From assembly GCF_024494725.1 (NCBI RefSeq), contig NZ_JANHDK010000002.1:408915-472914 (forward strand): DNA of 64,000 bases. Reading direction: 5' to 3'. Shown here piece by piece: positions 8,899-18,081 of the stretch. The position numbers and the translations under genes are program-made. Every line of letters starts with the position of its first letter. The stretch's first letter is position 1. The stretch comes from Haloplanus ruber (GTDB lineage Archaea > Halobacteriota > Halobacteria > Halobacteriales > Haloferacaceae). Below the pieces are notes generated by a model, which ran no database searches, was not told the origin of the DNA, and worked only from the letters and a program-made list of their open reading frames with translations.

Positions 8899-10635
8899 AT
8901 GGACGCAAGTGCGGTTCGCGAACACGCCGCCGACCTCCCGACCGACCCGGGCGTCTACCTCTTCTACGCGGACGAAGCCGTCCAGTACGTCGGCAAGGCG
9001 GTCGATCTTCGGGACCGCGTCCGCGCCTACGCCGATCCGCGGAGCGACCGCATCCGGCGGATGGTCGACCGCGCCGACCGGATCGACGTGGCCGTCACCG
9101 ACACCGAGACCCAGGCGCTCCTGCTGGAGGCGAACCTCATCAAACGCCACCAGCCGCGGTACAACGTCCGCCTGAAGGACGACAAGTCCTACCCGCTGGT
9201 CCAGTTCACCGACCACCCGATCCCCCGGATCGAGGTGACCCGAGACCCCGACGAGGGAGCGACCGTGTTCGGTCCCTTCACCGAGAAGGGCCGCGTCGAG
9301 ACGGTGCTGAAGTCGATCCGAGAGGTATACGGCCTCCGAGGGTGCTCCGATCACAAGTACCGCGGCCGGGACCGTCCCTGTCTCGACTACGAGATGGGGC
9401 TGTGTAGCGCCCCTTGCACCGACGAGATCGACCCGGCATCGTACGCCGAGGACGTGCAAGCCGCGGTTCGATTTTTCGAGGGTGAGACGGGCGCGCTGGC
9501 CGACCCCCTCCGCCGGCAGATGACGGCCGCCGCGGAGTCTCAGTCCTTCGAGCGCGCCGCCAACCTCCGGGACCGCCTCGACGTCATCGAGTCCTTCCAC
9601 GGCGCGGGTGGCGAAGCGGTGACCGCCCCCGCCGACGAGCGGACGGTCGACGTCCTGGGCGCGGCCGTCGAGGGCGACCGGGCGACGGTCGCTCGCCTCC
9701 ACAGCGACCGGGGACAACTCGTCGACCGCTCGCGACATCACCTCGACGCCCCCGACGGCGAGGACCGAACCGCGGCCCTCCTCGCGGCCTTCATCCCACA
9801 GTATTACGCCGACCGCGACCTCCCCGATGCCATCCTCCTCCCCGAACGCCTCGACGACGACGAGGTGGGCGCGTGGCTGGACGCCGCGGGCGTCGCCCTG
9901 CGGGTCCCCGGCGCCGGCCGCGAGGCGAAACTGGTCGACCTCGCGCTCAAGAACGCCCGTAGTCGGGCCGGCCGCGACGACGGTGGCGCCCGCCTCGCCG
10001 AGGCACTCGGCCTCGGCAGCCGCGTCGAGCGGGTTGAGGGGTTCGACGTAAGTCACACGGGCGGCCGGGCCGCCGTCGGCAGCGACGTCTGTTTCGTCGA
10101 CGGAAGCGCGGCGAAGTCGGCCTACCGCCGGAAGAAACTCACCGACCGGAACGACGACTACGCGAACATGCGCGAACTCGTCCGCTGGCGGGCCGGCCGC
10201 GCCGTCGACGGACGCGACGACCGCCCCGATCCGGACCTCCTCCTGATCGACGGCGGCGAGGGACAACTGGCAGCCGCGCGCGATGCCCTCTCCGAGACGG
10301 GGTGGGACGTGCCCGCCGTCGCGCTGGCGAAAGCCGAAGAACGGGTGATCACGCCCGACAGCGTCCACGACTGGGACGACGACGCGCCACATCTCCACCT
10401 TCTCCAGCGCGTCCGCGACGAGGCCCATCGCTTCGCCGTCCAGTATCACGGCACCGTCCGCGACGAGGTGTCGACCGCACTGGACGAGGTGCCGGGCGTC
10501 GGCCCCGAGACGCGCCGGCGCCTCCTCCGGCGCTTCGGGAGCGTCGAGAACGTCCGGGCGGCATCGACAGCGGATCTACGGGACGTCGAGGGGGTCGGGG
10601 AGAAGACGGCGGAGGCGCTCGTCCGACGCCTGTAG
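8899..10635 (+). CDS. uvrC: excinuclease ABC subunit C
   Basis: 578-residue UvrC, the dual-incision nuclease of nucleotide excision repair acting with UvrA and UvrB. The GIY-YIG domain begins [17 protein letters not shown] at about residue 16. The [22 protein letters not shown] cysteine segment follows ([17 protein letters not shown]). The UVR motif is at about residues 207-240 ([18 protein letters not shown]), then comes the RNase H-like C-terminal nuclease domain with the [10 protein letters not shown] and DVSH motifs. The end is a tandem helix-hairpin-helix ([18 protein letters not shown]). A GTG precedes the ATG directly; I use the ATG. UvrA and UvrB are not in the window. Confidence 0.97.
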   Translation: MDASAVREHAADLPTDPGVYLFYADEAVQYVGKAVDLRDRVRAYADPRSDRIRRMVDRADRIDVAVTDTETQALLLEANLIKRHQPRYNVRLKDDKSYPLVQFTDHPIPRIEVTRDPDEGATVFGPFTEKGRVETVLKSIREVYGLRGCSDHKYRGRDRPCLDYEMGLCSAPCTDEIDPASYAEDVQAAVRFFEGETGALADPLRRQMTAAAESQSFERAANLRDRLDVIESFHGAGGEAVTAPADERTVDVLGAAVEGDRATVARLHSDRGQLVDRSRHHLDAPDGEDRTAALLAAFIPQYYADRDLPDAILLPERLDDDEVGAWLDAAGVALRVPGAGREAKLVDLALKNARSRAGRDDGGARLAEALGLGSRVERVEGFDVSHTGGRAAVGSDVCFVDGSAAKSAYRRKKLTDRNDDYANMRELVRWRAGRAVDGRDDRPDPDLLLIDGGEGQLAAARDALSETGWDVPAVALAKAEERVITPDSVHDWDDDAPHLHLLQRVRDEAHRFAVQYHGTVRDEVSTALDEVPGVGPETRRRLLRRFGSVENVRAASTADLRDVEGVGEKTAEALVRRL

Positions 10636-10732
10636 CGTACAGGTGACGCCCCGCCGGCCGTCGGCGCGGGACACGGCGTCACACTTCTGTGAACGTTTCG
10701 TGGCCCCCGTTAGGACGGGGGAGCGGCCCGAC

Positions 10733-11647
10733 TCAGGCGATCTTCTCGTACTGGTCGGCGAGTTTCTCGGCGGCCTCGTCCATCAGGTCGGTCTCGTAGT
10801 CGGCCAGATCCCATTCGACGACCTCCTCGACGCCGTCCGACCCGAGTCTGAGGGGGACGCCGAACGCGGTGTCCTCGTAGCCGTACTCGCCGTCGAGGGC
10901 GATGCTCCCGGGGAGGACCGCGCCGGTGTCCCGAAGGATCGACTCGACCGTGTGGGCGACACCCGTCGCGGGTCCCCACTCGGTGGCGCCCTTGCGTTCG
11001 ATGACGTCCATCGCGGACTCTTGGAGGTTGCCGAGTATCTCCTCGCGTTCGTCGGGCGAAAAGGAGGGGTCGCGGCCGTCGACCCGGACCTTCGAGAAGA
11101 CGGGAACCTGCGCGTCGCCGTGTTCGCCGAGAATCGTCCCCTCGACGTTCCGAACGGGCGTGTCGAACCGCTGGGCGAGGACGTACCGAAAGCGAGCGGA
11201 GTCGAGGCGGCCGCCGAAGCCGATCACCTTGTGCCGGTCGCGGTCGCCTGTTTCGTAGAGGTGGCGGTTGAGAAGGTCGACCGGGTTCGAGGTGGTGACC
11301 GAGACGAAGTCGTCGTTGTACTCGGCGACGGACGCACCGATGTCCTCCATGATGGGCGCGTTATCGCCAGCGAGGTCGATCCGGGTCTGTCCCGGCTTGC
11401 GTGGGATGCCCGCCGTGATGACGACCACGTCCGATCCCTCGGTCGCCGCGTAGTCGCCCTGCCGGACGACCGTGTTCGAGTCGTAGGCGATGCCGTGGTT
11501 CACGTCGGCCGCCTGGCCAACCGTCTTCGCCTCCATGTCCGGGATGTCGACCAAAACGAGTTCGTCCGCGATATCGCGGAGCGCGATGTTGTACGCCGTC
11601 GCGGCCCCGACGGTGCCCGCCGCGCCGATGACGCTCACTTTCGTCAT
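10733..11647 (-). CDS. mdh: malate dehydrogenase (LDH-like, haloarchaeal type)
   Basis: 304-residue NAD-dependent malate dehydrogenase of the LDH-like class known from Haloarcula marismortui. It catalyses malate to oxaloacetate in the TCA cycle. The Rossmann motif is [20 protein letters not shown], the coenzyme aspartate lies at VDIPD, and the catalytic histidine is in [16 protein letters not shown]. Substrate arginines are in [17 protein letters not shown]. The open frame extends well upstream, but the ATG at 11647 matches the family start exactly. A TTTAATC element at 11671-11680 is about 28 bases before it. Confidence 0.97.
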   Translation of the reverse strand: MTKVSVIGAAGTVGAATAYNIALRDIADELVLVDIPDMEAKTVGQAADVNHGIAYDSNTVVRQGDYAATEGSDVVVITAGIPRKPGQTRIDLAGDNAPIMEDIGASVAEYNDDFVSVTTSNPVDLLNRHLYETGDRDRHKVIGFGGRLDSARFRYVLAQRFDTPVRNVEGTILGEHGDAQVPVFSKVRVDGRDPSFSPDEREEILGNLQESAMDVIERKGATEWGPATGVAHTVESILRDTGAVLPGSIALDGEYGYEDTAFGVPLRLGSDGVEEVVEWDLADYETDLMDEAAEKLADQYEKIA

Positions 11648-11670
11648 GTCACCTACTCTTGGCCCGGGAC

Positions 11671-11680
11671 CCAGATTAAA
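11671..11680 (-). promoter_or_regulatory. TATA element of mdh
   Basis: Minus-strand TTTAATCTGG, about 28 bases before the ATG at 11647. It supports the short form of the gene over the longer open frame. Confidence 0.5.
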
Positions 11681-11771
11681 CGCTTCGGAACACCCGACCG
11701 TTCGACCGCGACGACGGCCCCGTGACCGCCGTCCCGTGGGGTTTTTCGACCTTGGCCGTCTCTCATCGTCC

Positions 11772-12410
11772 ATGAGCGAGTTCGACAAAGAGGCCGAGCG
11801 CGAGCGACTCCGGGAGAAGTACGAACGTGACCGGGAGAAGCGCGCGGCGACACAGCGCATGAGCGAACTCCTCCTGAAGGGGGCGACGATGACAAACAGC
11901 CACTGCGATTCGTGTGGCGACCCCATCTTCCGCTACGACGGCGAGGAGTTCTGCCCGACGTGTCAGGCGCCGGATGCGGACCCGGACGCCGAGGCGGCGT
12001 CACCCCCGGAAGCGGAGACGAGCGCCGCGGACCCCTCGGATGCCGACCCCGCCGATGCGGCGGCGACCGACACGACCGCCGACGCGGAGACGGCCCCGGA
12101 CGAGACGACGGACGCGGCACGCCCCCGGACGCCGGCCGTCGCCCGGGACCGCCAGCCGGCCCCCGCCGACGGGGCCGACCCGTCGACCCCCGTCCACTCC
12201 CGTGACGCCGGCGCCGACGATGCGAGCGTGTCCAGCCCGCGGTCCGCGCCGGCGCTCGACGACACCCGTGCCTCGCTCTCGCGGACGCTCGACCGGTTCG
12301 CGCGGGCGGCCGAGGAGACGGACGACCCGCGTCGCGCCCGGGACCTGTTGGCCGCCGCCCGCGAGGCCGCCGAGACGCTCGCGGCGCTCGACAGTCGCGG
12401 TCGACGTTAG
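11772..12410 (+). CDS. p27/SSSCA1-type zinc-ribbon protein with long acidic tail
   Basis: 212 residues. The N-terminal 65 residues match the Sjogren syndrome/scleroderma autoantigen 1 (p27) family. A charged helix is followed by [25 protein letters not shown] and a second knuckle, FCPTC, giving a CxxC-CxxC zinc ribbon at about residues 45-64. The middle is low-complexity Ala/Asp/Thr/Pro linker. The last 50 residues form a predicted amphipathic helix ([18 protein letters not shown]). The function in archaea is unknown. The start is the ATG at 11772; the frame is open further upstream, but that part reads as antisense to mdh. Its stop codon overlaps that of the convergent Hef gene (TTAG). Confidence 0.85.
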   Translation: MSEFDKEAERERLREKYERDREKRAATQRMSELLLKGATMTNSHCDSCGDPIFRYDGEEFCPTCQAPDADPDAEAASPPEAETSAADPSDADPADAAATDTTADAETAPDETTDAARPRTPAVARDRQPAPADGADPSTPVHSRDAGADDASVSSPRSAPALDDTRASLSRTLDRFARAAEETDDPRRARDLLAAAREAAETLAALDSRGRR

Positions 12411-14827
12411 TCGTAGTCGCTCCCGATGACGGTCCGAACCCGGTCGGCGGTCACCTCGCCCACGCCGTCGACCTCCAGCAGATCCTCCTCGCGGGCGGTC
12501 ATCACCGCCTCGACACTCCCGAAGTGTTCCAAGAGCGAGCGGGCGGTCACGGGGCCGATGTCCGCGATGGCGCCCACGACGTACTCCTGTTGCTCGTCGA
12601 GTGTCTTCGCGCTTTTCTCGCCGTGAACGCTGACAGCGCGGTCGCGGGTCGTCTGCTCCCGTTTCGCGAGCACCGCCAGCAGATCGGCCGTGTCCGCCTC
12701 CCCCGTGGTCCGCAGGACGCTCACGCCGAAGTCCACCGAGAGCGACGCCAGCGCCCCGCGGATGGCGTCAGGGTGGACATTTCGCTCCTCGTAGAGGTCC
12801 TTGCCCTCTAGTAGGACGACCGGGCGGGCGTAGTGACGCGAGAGGTCGCCCACCTGATCGAACAGCGAGCGGTCGCCGCCGGTGAGCGTATCGAGGAAGT
12901 CCGCGACCGTCTTGCGCTCGACGGCCACGCGGTCCGAGACGACGTAGTCACCGACCGCCAGCGTCTCCAGTCGCGTCTCGATTCCCTCGCGCGTCGAGAG
13001 GTCACGCGCGATGGTCGCGTCGAGTTCCCGCTGGTCGACGACGACTTCGACCGTTTCCTCGTCGCCCTCGGCCGTCGCGACGACGGCGTCGTCCGCTGTC
13101 TCCGACGCCGAGTCGCCGCCGTCCTCGTCGGCTCCGAATTCGGTCAGCCCTGGCTGTGTGCTCGCGCCGCCGTCGGCCTCCGTGGCGCTCCCGTCGGCGT
13201 CCCCGGCCGGGTCGTCGGTCGCCGTCCCGTCGTCGAACGCGTCGAGTGCGGTCTGGCCGTCGTCGAGTTCCGCCGCCATCTCGTCGGCGACGCCTTTCAG
13301 CTTCGCCAACTCGTCTTCCATCTCCTGTTCTCGCCGGCGGGAGATCCAGAAAAACGCCTCGTCGCGGGTGTCCTCGGCCATGAGGACGACGACGCGGCCC
13401 TCCTCCTGGCGGCCGGTTCGCCCCTTCCGCTGGATCGACCGAATCGCCGTCGGAACGGGTTCATAAAAGAGCACGAGGTCGACCTCGGGGACGTCGAGGC
13501 CCTCCTCGGCGACGGAGGTGGAGACCAGCACCTCGAACTCGCCGCCCCGGAAGGCATCGAGCGTCTCGCCTTGCTCTTTCTGTGTCATGCCGTCGGAGCC
13601 GTCCTTGTCGCCCTGGCCGACGAACCGCCGCACGTCGAAGCTCTCGCTCAGGAACTCGGTGAGCGCCTCGGCGGTGTCCCGTGACTCCGTGAAGACGATG
13701 ACTCGCTCCCCGCCGCCGATACCGAGTGTCTGTGCCAGCAACACTCGCGTCTGCCGGAACTTTGGGTGGAGGTCGTCGAACTCCTCGGCCGTCCGCATCG
13801 CCTCTCGCACCTTCGGCTCCGCGACCAGCCGCTGGCTCGCCTTCGACGCACCGGAGGCGCGGGCGGCGTTGCGCTGGCGCTCGAAGTACCTGCGAAGCGA
13901 CTCCACCGACTGTGTCTCCGCGAGTTCGACCGCCCGTCGGAGCTTCATCACCTCGGCGTGGACGGACATCCCCTCGTACCCCTCGGACTGGTCGGCGTCG
14001 ATGAGGTCCTGCAACTCCCCGCGCATCCGGTTGAGGTCCCGCTGTGAGAGGTCCGGACTCGTCGTGTTCGTGACACCGAGTTCCTTCAGCGTCTCCAGAC
14101 GGTCGACGATCACCTCGTTGAGTGCGTCCCTGATCGTCAGGATCCGGTCGGGGAGGGTGACCCGCTCCCACTCCACGTCCGTGTCGTGGGTGTACTCGGC
14201 CACGTCGGCGTCGTCCTCGGTCATCACCGCCACCTCGTGCAGGCCGAGGTTCTCACAGACGGTCATGATCGCCTCCTCGTCGCCGCCGGGCGAGGCGCTC
14301 ATTCCCGTCACCAGCGGCGCCTCGGCGTCCGTGTGGTACCGCTCCGCGATGTAAACGTAGGCGTAGTCGCCGGTCGCGCGGTGACACTCGTCGAAGGTCA
14401 GATGTGTTACGTCGGCAAGCGAGATACGGCCGCCGATCAGATCGTTCTCGACGACCTGTGGCGTCGCGATGACGATCCGGCTCTCGGTCCACAGGTCGGC
14501 CCGGTCCTCCGGGCGTACCTCCCCGGTGAAGACCGTAATCTCGTCGTCCGGAACCGTGAGCGCCTCGCGGTAGAACGCGGCGTGTTGCTGAACAAGGGGC
14601 TTGGTCGGGGCGAGAAAGAGCGCCGTCCCGCCACTCTCGTGGAGGCGGTCGGCGGTCACGAGCAGACTCACCGTCGTCTTGCCCAGCCCCGTCGGCAGAC
14701 AGACGAGGGTGTGATCCTCGCTCGCGGTGTCCGCGAGTTGCCGCTGGTACTCCCGTCGCTCGATGACCTCGGAGACCAACAGGGGGTGGTCGACGTACGC
14801 CTGGTCGCCGTCGTCGGTGGCCGCCAT
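12407..14827 (-). CDS. hef: Hef-type helicase/nuclease (FANCM/XPF family)
   Basis: 806-residue fork-processing protein. The N-terminal SF2 helicase has motif I LVCLPTGLGKTTVSLL at residues 41-56, a DECH box (TFDECHRATGDYAY) and the C-terminal motif VI QRKGRTGRQ. An acidic Gly/Asp/Ala linker of about 100 residues joins it to an XPF/ERCC4 nuclease domain. That domain keeps the active-site motif VERKTVADFLDTL and preceding aspartates (VVDQRELD). It ends with a tandem helix-hairpin-helix (ARSLLEHFGSVEAVMT). In archaea Hef acts on stalled forks and is linked to survival without Holliday-junction resolvase. The ATG at 14827 matches the family start; the longer open frame is not supported. Confidence 0.96.
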   Translation of the reverse strand: MAATDDGDQAYVDHPLLVSEVIERREYQRQLADTASEDHTLVCLPTGLGKTTVSLLVTADRLHESGGTALFLAPTKPLVQQHAAFYREALTVPDDEITVFTGEVRPEDRADLWTESRIVIATPQVVENDLIGGRISLADVTHLTFDECHRATGDYAYVYIAERYHTDAEAPLVTGMSASPGGDEEAIMTVCENLGLHEVAVMTEDDADVAEYTHDTDVEWERVTLPDRILTIRDALNEVIVDRLETLKELGVTNTTSPDLSQRDLNRMRGELQDLIDADQSEGYEGMSVHAEVMKLRRAVELAETQSVESLRRYFERQRNAARASGASKASQRLVAEPKVREAMRTAEEFDDLHPKFRQTRVLLAQTLGIGGGERVIVFTESRDTAEALTEFLSESFDVRRFVGQGDKDGSDGMTQKEQGETLDAFRGGEFEVLVSTSVAEEGLDVPEVDLVLFYEPVPTAIRSIQRKGRTGRQEEGRVVVLMAEDTRDEAFFWISRRREQEMEDELAKLKGVADEMAAELDDGQTALDAFDDGTATDDPAGDADGSATEADGGASTQPGLTEFGADEDGGDSASETADDAVVATAEGDEETVEVVVDQRELDATIARDLSTREGIETRLETLAVGDYVVSDRVAVERKTVADFLDTLTGGDRSLFDQVGDLSRHYARPVVLLEGKDLYEERNVHPDAIRGALASLSVDFGVSVLRTTGEADTADLLAVLAKREQTTRDRAVSVHGEKSAKTLDEQQEYVVGAIADIGPVTARSLLEHFGSVEAVMTAREEDLLEVDGVGEVTADRVRTVIGSDYD

Positions 14828-14913
14828 CGTCCGAACGTGGTCGGCGGCGGGGTTAAGCGTTGGCGAACCGTGGTGAAAGTGATCGCGTCGCCGGACAGCC
14901 GGCGTCGCCCGTC

Positions 14914-15156
14914 TCAGACGACCTGCTCGCCGTCGTCGTCGTACAGTTCGATGGCGTCGACCGGGCAGGTGCGCGCCGCGAACTCCGCGTCGAGTTCGGC
15001 CGCTTCGGGCACCTCGCGGACGAACACGTCCGACTCCGTCTCCTCGCTTTCCGCGAGGTCTGCCTTCCCGTCGTCGCGGTTCTCCTCGAACGCCGCCCAC
15101 TCCTCGACGCACTGGAACATCCCGATGCAGGTGTCACGGTCGAACTCGACGTGCAT
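14914..15156 (-). CDS. small ferredoxin, probable [3Fe-4S] type
   Basis: 80-residue single-cluster ferredoxin. The cysteine pattern is C10-x5-C16 in DTCIGMFQC and a last CP motif, ARTCPVDAIELYD, near residue 63. The position that holds a second cysteine or aspartate in [4Fe-4S] ferredoxins is Met13 here, so only three cysteine ligands remain and a [3Fe-4S] cluster is expected. The middle is an acidic insert. Such ferredoxins usually serve cytochrome P450 or other monooxygenases, none of which are adjacent. It lies upstream of hef on the same strand with an 86-base gap. Confidence 0.85.
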   Translation of the reverse strand: MHVEFDRDTCIGMFQCVEEWAAFEENRDDGKADLAESEETESDVFVREVPEAAELDAEFAARTCPVDAIELYDDDGEQVV

Positions 15157-15220
15157 ACGCCCCCTAGTGCGTTCCCGGGCATAGGTGTGGTGCCCGCGCC
15201 GTGTCACACGCCGGTCGCGG

Positions 15221-15907
15221 TCAGTTCGTCGTCGACTTCGACTCGCCGCCGTTCTCCGGCGGTTCGACGCCCTCGACGACCTCCGCAACCTCCGTCTCCT
15301 TCTCCGTGTCGACGTGCCAGCGGTCGACGCTGTCCTCGTAGGTCGCCAGCCGCTCGCTCACCGCCGTCTTGAGGTCGTCGTCGTTGACGTTCACCTCGAA
15401 GACGAACTGGTCTTCGTCGCCGCCGCGAGCCGTCTTCTGGACGTTGGCGCTTACGAGTTCGTTGTCGAAGTAGTAGGGGGCGAGCTGTGTCATCACCTTC
15501 CGGTAGACGGTGTCCTCGACCGCCCGGAGGGCCTTTCGACCCGCCGAGTCGGCGGCGCGGGCGACGTAGTTGATCGAGTCCTGCCACTGTTCGACCGCGC
15601 CCTCGTTGTCGCCCTCCTCGACGCGCTCGTAGGACTCGGAGAGCTTCTCGCCGGCCGTACGGAGGTCCTCGTCCGGGTTTTTTCCGGCCTTCTCGCCTTC
15701 CCCTTCCGCGACGCTTGCCTGCTCGGCCGTCTTCTCGTTGACGTCCTCGCCGAGACGCTCGTGAGACTTGGGCCGCCACTCGTCCCACTCCGCGAACGCC
15801 GGCCCGTCGGCGCCGGCCTCGCGGAGCGCACGCGTGATACGTTCGCCGTGTTCGACGATCTCCGACCACGTCCCCCGGCGTTTGAATCCGGACACGCTCT
15901 CTTCCAT
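15221..15907 (-). CDS. uncharacterised haloarchaeal protein (resembles DUF5828)
   Basis: 228 residues. From memory it resembles a haloarchaea-restricted family (DUF5828); this was not searched. It starts MEESVSGFKRRGTWSEIVEH. The N-terminal half is helical and charged. A central tetratricopeptide-like helical pair (RVEEGDNEGAVEQWQDSINY) is followed by a beta-containing segment (GDEDQFVFEVNVNDDDLKTA). The C-terminus is disordered. There is no signal peptide or cysteine. It is divergent from the cupin gene at 16013 with 105 bases between the starts. No function is proposed. Confidence 0.75.
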   Translation of the reverse strand: MEESVSGFKRRGTWSEIVEHGERITRALREAGADGPAFAEWDEWRPKSHERLGEDVNEKTAEQASVAEGEGEKAGKNPDEDLRTAGEKLSESYERVEEGDNEGAVEQWQDSINYVARAADSAGRKALRAVEDTVYRKVMTQLAPYYFDNELVSANVQKTARGGDEDQFVFEVNVNDDDLKTAVSERLATYEDSVDRWHVDTEKETEVAEVVEGVEPPENGGESKSTTN

Positions 15908-16012
15908 CGCTCGTCAGGCTCTCATGGCGTCAGCGCACAAAACCGTTCCGTGCCACGGCGGGTCGTGACCCGCGACGACGGCCTTTTTGCCCCGCCCCGA
16001 CTCCGTGGGGGT

Positions 16013-16384
16013 ATGGGCTATCACGTCGTCGATACGGACGCAGTCGACCCCGATCCGGACCGCCCCTGTACCCGTCGGTCGCTGTCCGACCCGGCCGGCC
16101 TCTCGGAGATGGCGATCAACCGCTACACGGCCGACCCCGGCGAGGAACTGCCGCTCGCCTACCACTACCACGACGATCAGGAGGAGGCCTTCTACGTCCT
16201 CTCGGGGACGCTTCACGTCGACACGCCCGAGGGGACTCTGGAGGCGGGGCCAGACACGTTGCTCACGGTCGAGCCTGGCAGCCCCCAGTTTGCGTACAAC
16301 CCCGAGAGCGCGACCGAGGCCGTCGACGTCGTCGCTGTCGGCGCGCCGCCGTCCGCGGACGACGTTCACGCCTACGAGCCGTAG
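16013..16384 (+). CDS. cupin-domain protein
   Basis: 123-residue single cupin. Motif 1 is AYHYHDDQEEAFYVLSGTLH at residues 47-66, with two histidines and a glutamate as metal ligands. Motif 2 (PGSPQFAYNPE) lacks the usual histidine. It is a possible metal-dependent small-molecule binding or isomerase domain with unknown substrate. The start is the ATG at 16013. The stop codon abuts that of the convergent 67-residue gene (TAG then CTA). Confidence 0.82.
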   Translation: MGYHVVDTDAVDPDPDRPCTRRSLSDPAGLSEMAINRYTADPGEELPLAYHYHDDQEEAFYVLSGTLHVDTPEGTLEAGPDTLLTVEPGSPQFAYNPESATEAVDVVAVGAPPSADDVHAYEP

Positions 16385-16588
16385 CTAGCGGTTCCAGACG
16401 AACCGCGTCACCGCGTCGTCGATCCGTGCCGAGACTCGTCCGAGCCACGCCTCCGGCGACGCCCGCTCCATGGACTTGCGGTCGACCTCGATCCGTTCGT
16501 CGCCGAACGGGTCGCGGTCGTCTCCGTCGGCGGCGTCGACGACGACGCTCATCGAACAGCGGCCGCACGCTTCCGTATCCTTCGCCAT
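16385..16588 (-). CDS. small protein with CxxC motif, unknown function
   Basis: 67 residues. The N-terminus MAKDTEACGRCSMSVVVDAAD carries one CxxC pair; the rest is charged and ends in a tryptophan-containing helix (DDAVTRFVWNR). With a single CxxC it might bind metal as a dimer. The frame is open far upstream, but the ATG at 16588 fits a divergent start opposite the gene at 16712. It is compact and similar in size to small haloarchaeal zinc-finger proteins. Not recognised further. Confidence 0.6.
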   Translation of the reverse strand: MAKDTEACGRCSMSVVVDAADGDDRDPFGDERIEVDRKSMERASPEAWLGRVSARIDDAVTRFVWNR

Positions 16589-16711
16589 CACCCGCTGTTG
16601 GGCCGCCAGCGGCTTAAATCCCGGCCGCGATGCGCTTTTTACTGTCGCCGGAGTACGCCACCCCATGCATCGACTCGCGACGCCGATACCGCCACGCGGC
16701 CGTCGACGCCG

Positions 16712-17425
16712 ATGAGCGACGATCCGGCCGCGACCACGGAGTCCGGGCCTGCGTCCGGCGCGGCGGACCCGCCCGAAGGACCGGCCGACCGGGCGCCCGA
16801 CGACGACTGGGGGGCACCCGAGGAGGTTCGGGCCGCCGACCTGCCCGAGGAGGTAGTCGAGGCGGTCCCCGACTGGCCCGACGACCCGTATCTCGACCGC
16901 GTGAGCGACCGGCTGATGCACAGCTACGACCTCGACAAGGACGCCCACGTCGCGGGCGAACGCTGGGACCTCTACGGCGAACTGCGGGTGGTGAATCAAA
17001 AACAGTTCGTCCACCCCGCGCTCTCCTACGCCGACCACGAGTCCGAGGAGTATCTGTTTGCCCGCCGGGTTGGTCGCCCGACCGTTGCCGACCTCGAACG
17101 GCTGGTTGACCTCGGACACGACGTGGCCGACGAGCGTGTGACCGGCCACGAGGAACATTACCGTACCGACGTCACCTTCGTCCTCGTCGCCGACGAGATT
17201 CCCGACGACGTTCGCGAGTTCGTCGTCGGGTTCCGGGACCGCACGCTGCTGAAGTTCGGCTACTACGGCCACTACGAGGTGAACCTGATCGTCGTCGCGC
17301 CGGCGCGGCGTACCGCCGCCGCCAGTGAGGTCGCTGACGCCGTCCAAGCGTTCGCCCTCTGGGAGGACCTCGCCGACCCCGACCCCGGACTGCTCGACCG
17401 GATCGCCCGCCGGTTCTGGTCGTAG
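16712..17425 (+). CDS. uncharacterised haloarchaeal protein
   Basis: 237 residues, not recognised. Residues 1-45 are disordered and acidic. The folded part begins near residue 48 (EVVEAVPDWPDDPYLDRVSDRLMHSYDLD) and is alpha/beta. Likely conserved blocks are GERWDLYGELRVVNQKQFVH and LLKFGYYGHYEVNLIVVAP, which resemble a dimeric beta-barrel or restriction-fold core, but no catalytic set is evident. The start is the ATG at 16712. The next gene begins one base after its stop, so the two are probably co-transcribed. Confidence 0.75.
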   Translation: MSDDPAATTESGPASGAADPPEGPADRAPDDDWGAPEEVRAADLPEEVVEAVPDWPDDPYLDRVSDRLMHSYDLDKDAHVAGERWDLYGELRVVNQKQFVHPALSYADHESEEYLFARRVGRPTVADLERLVDLGHDVADERVTGHEEHYRTDVTFVLVADEIPDDVREFVVGFRDRTLLKFGYYGHYEVNLIVVAPARRTAAASEVADAVQAFALWEDLADPDPGLLDRIARRFWS

Positions 17426-17426
17426 C

Positions 17427-18044
17427 GTGCGCCGACGCGACCTCCTCGCTGGCGGACTGGCCGGCCTCACCGGTGTGGCCGGCTGTGGACTGGTCCCCGA
17501 GGAGAGCGATCCGGTCGAGGCGAGCGCCACGGCACCCGCGACGCTCCCCGCGGCCGCCGCCGCCGACGCGGGCTACGAGCGAACCGTCGCGGAGACGGCC
17601 ACGGTCGAGACGACGCTCGACGCCGACCTCAGCGGCGACGTCGAACTGAGCGCTAGCCGTGACGCGGTGATCACGCTGTTCCGACGAGCCTACCGCGGCG
17701 ACGGCGGGCGACGGTTCGGACTGGCCACTGCGCCGACGGTCCGGATCATCGAGAACTCGGAGTCACGCTACGACCCCATCCCGTCGCTCGACCCCGCTCG
17801 CGTCGTCGCCCTCGCGACCGACCGGTCGGTCGACGCCGTGCGTGATCCGGGCGCGTCGGGGTCGGTCACGCTCCTCGGGACGGAGACGCCCCGCGAGACG
17901 GCGACGGCGAGTGACGGGGGCGCCGACCTCGCACTCGTCCGGGCACGGGTCCGTGCTGGCGGCGACGCCATCACCGCCGTCGCGCTCGCTCCGACGGCCG
18001 ACGCCGTTCGCGCGCCCTTCGACGCCGTCGCTCGCGAGCCGTAG
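17427..18044 (+). CDS. Tat-type lipoprotein, resembles DUF6517
   Basis: 205 residues from a GTG start one base after the upstream stop. The N-terminus has a twin-arginine signal and lipobox (RRRDLLAGGLAGLTGVAGC), so it is predicted to be exported folded and lipid-anchored at Cys20 or thereabouts. The mature part has the order remembered for haloarchaeal DUF6517 proteins: an ETGYE-like start (ADAGYERTVAETATVE), a long strand segment, and VTLLGTETPRETA. This was recalled rather than searched. The GTG is required because the only upstream ATG lies inside the preceding gene and would abolish the signal peptide. Function unknown. Confidence 0.75.
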   Translation: MRRRDLLAGGLAGLTGVAGCGLVPEESDPVEASATAPATLPAAAAADAGYERTVAETATVETTLDADLSGDVELSASRDAVITLFRRAYRGDGGRRFGLATAPTVRIIENSESRYDPIPSLDPARVVALATDRSVDAVRDPGASGSVTLLGTETPRETATASDGGADLALVRARVRAGGDAITAVALAPTADAVRAPFDAVAREP

Positions 18045-18050
18045 CGACCG

Positions 18051-18056
18051 AAAAAA
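18051..18056 (-). terminator. T-run terminator of cstA
   Basis: Six consecutive T on the minus strand, 26 bases after the cstA stop at 18082, in the short gap to the convergent lipoprotein gene. A T-run alone is enough for archaeal RNA polymerase to terminate. Confidence 0.5.
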
Positions 18057-18081
18057 CTGCGACAGAGGTCCGCGCCGCGCG

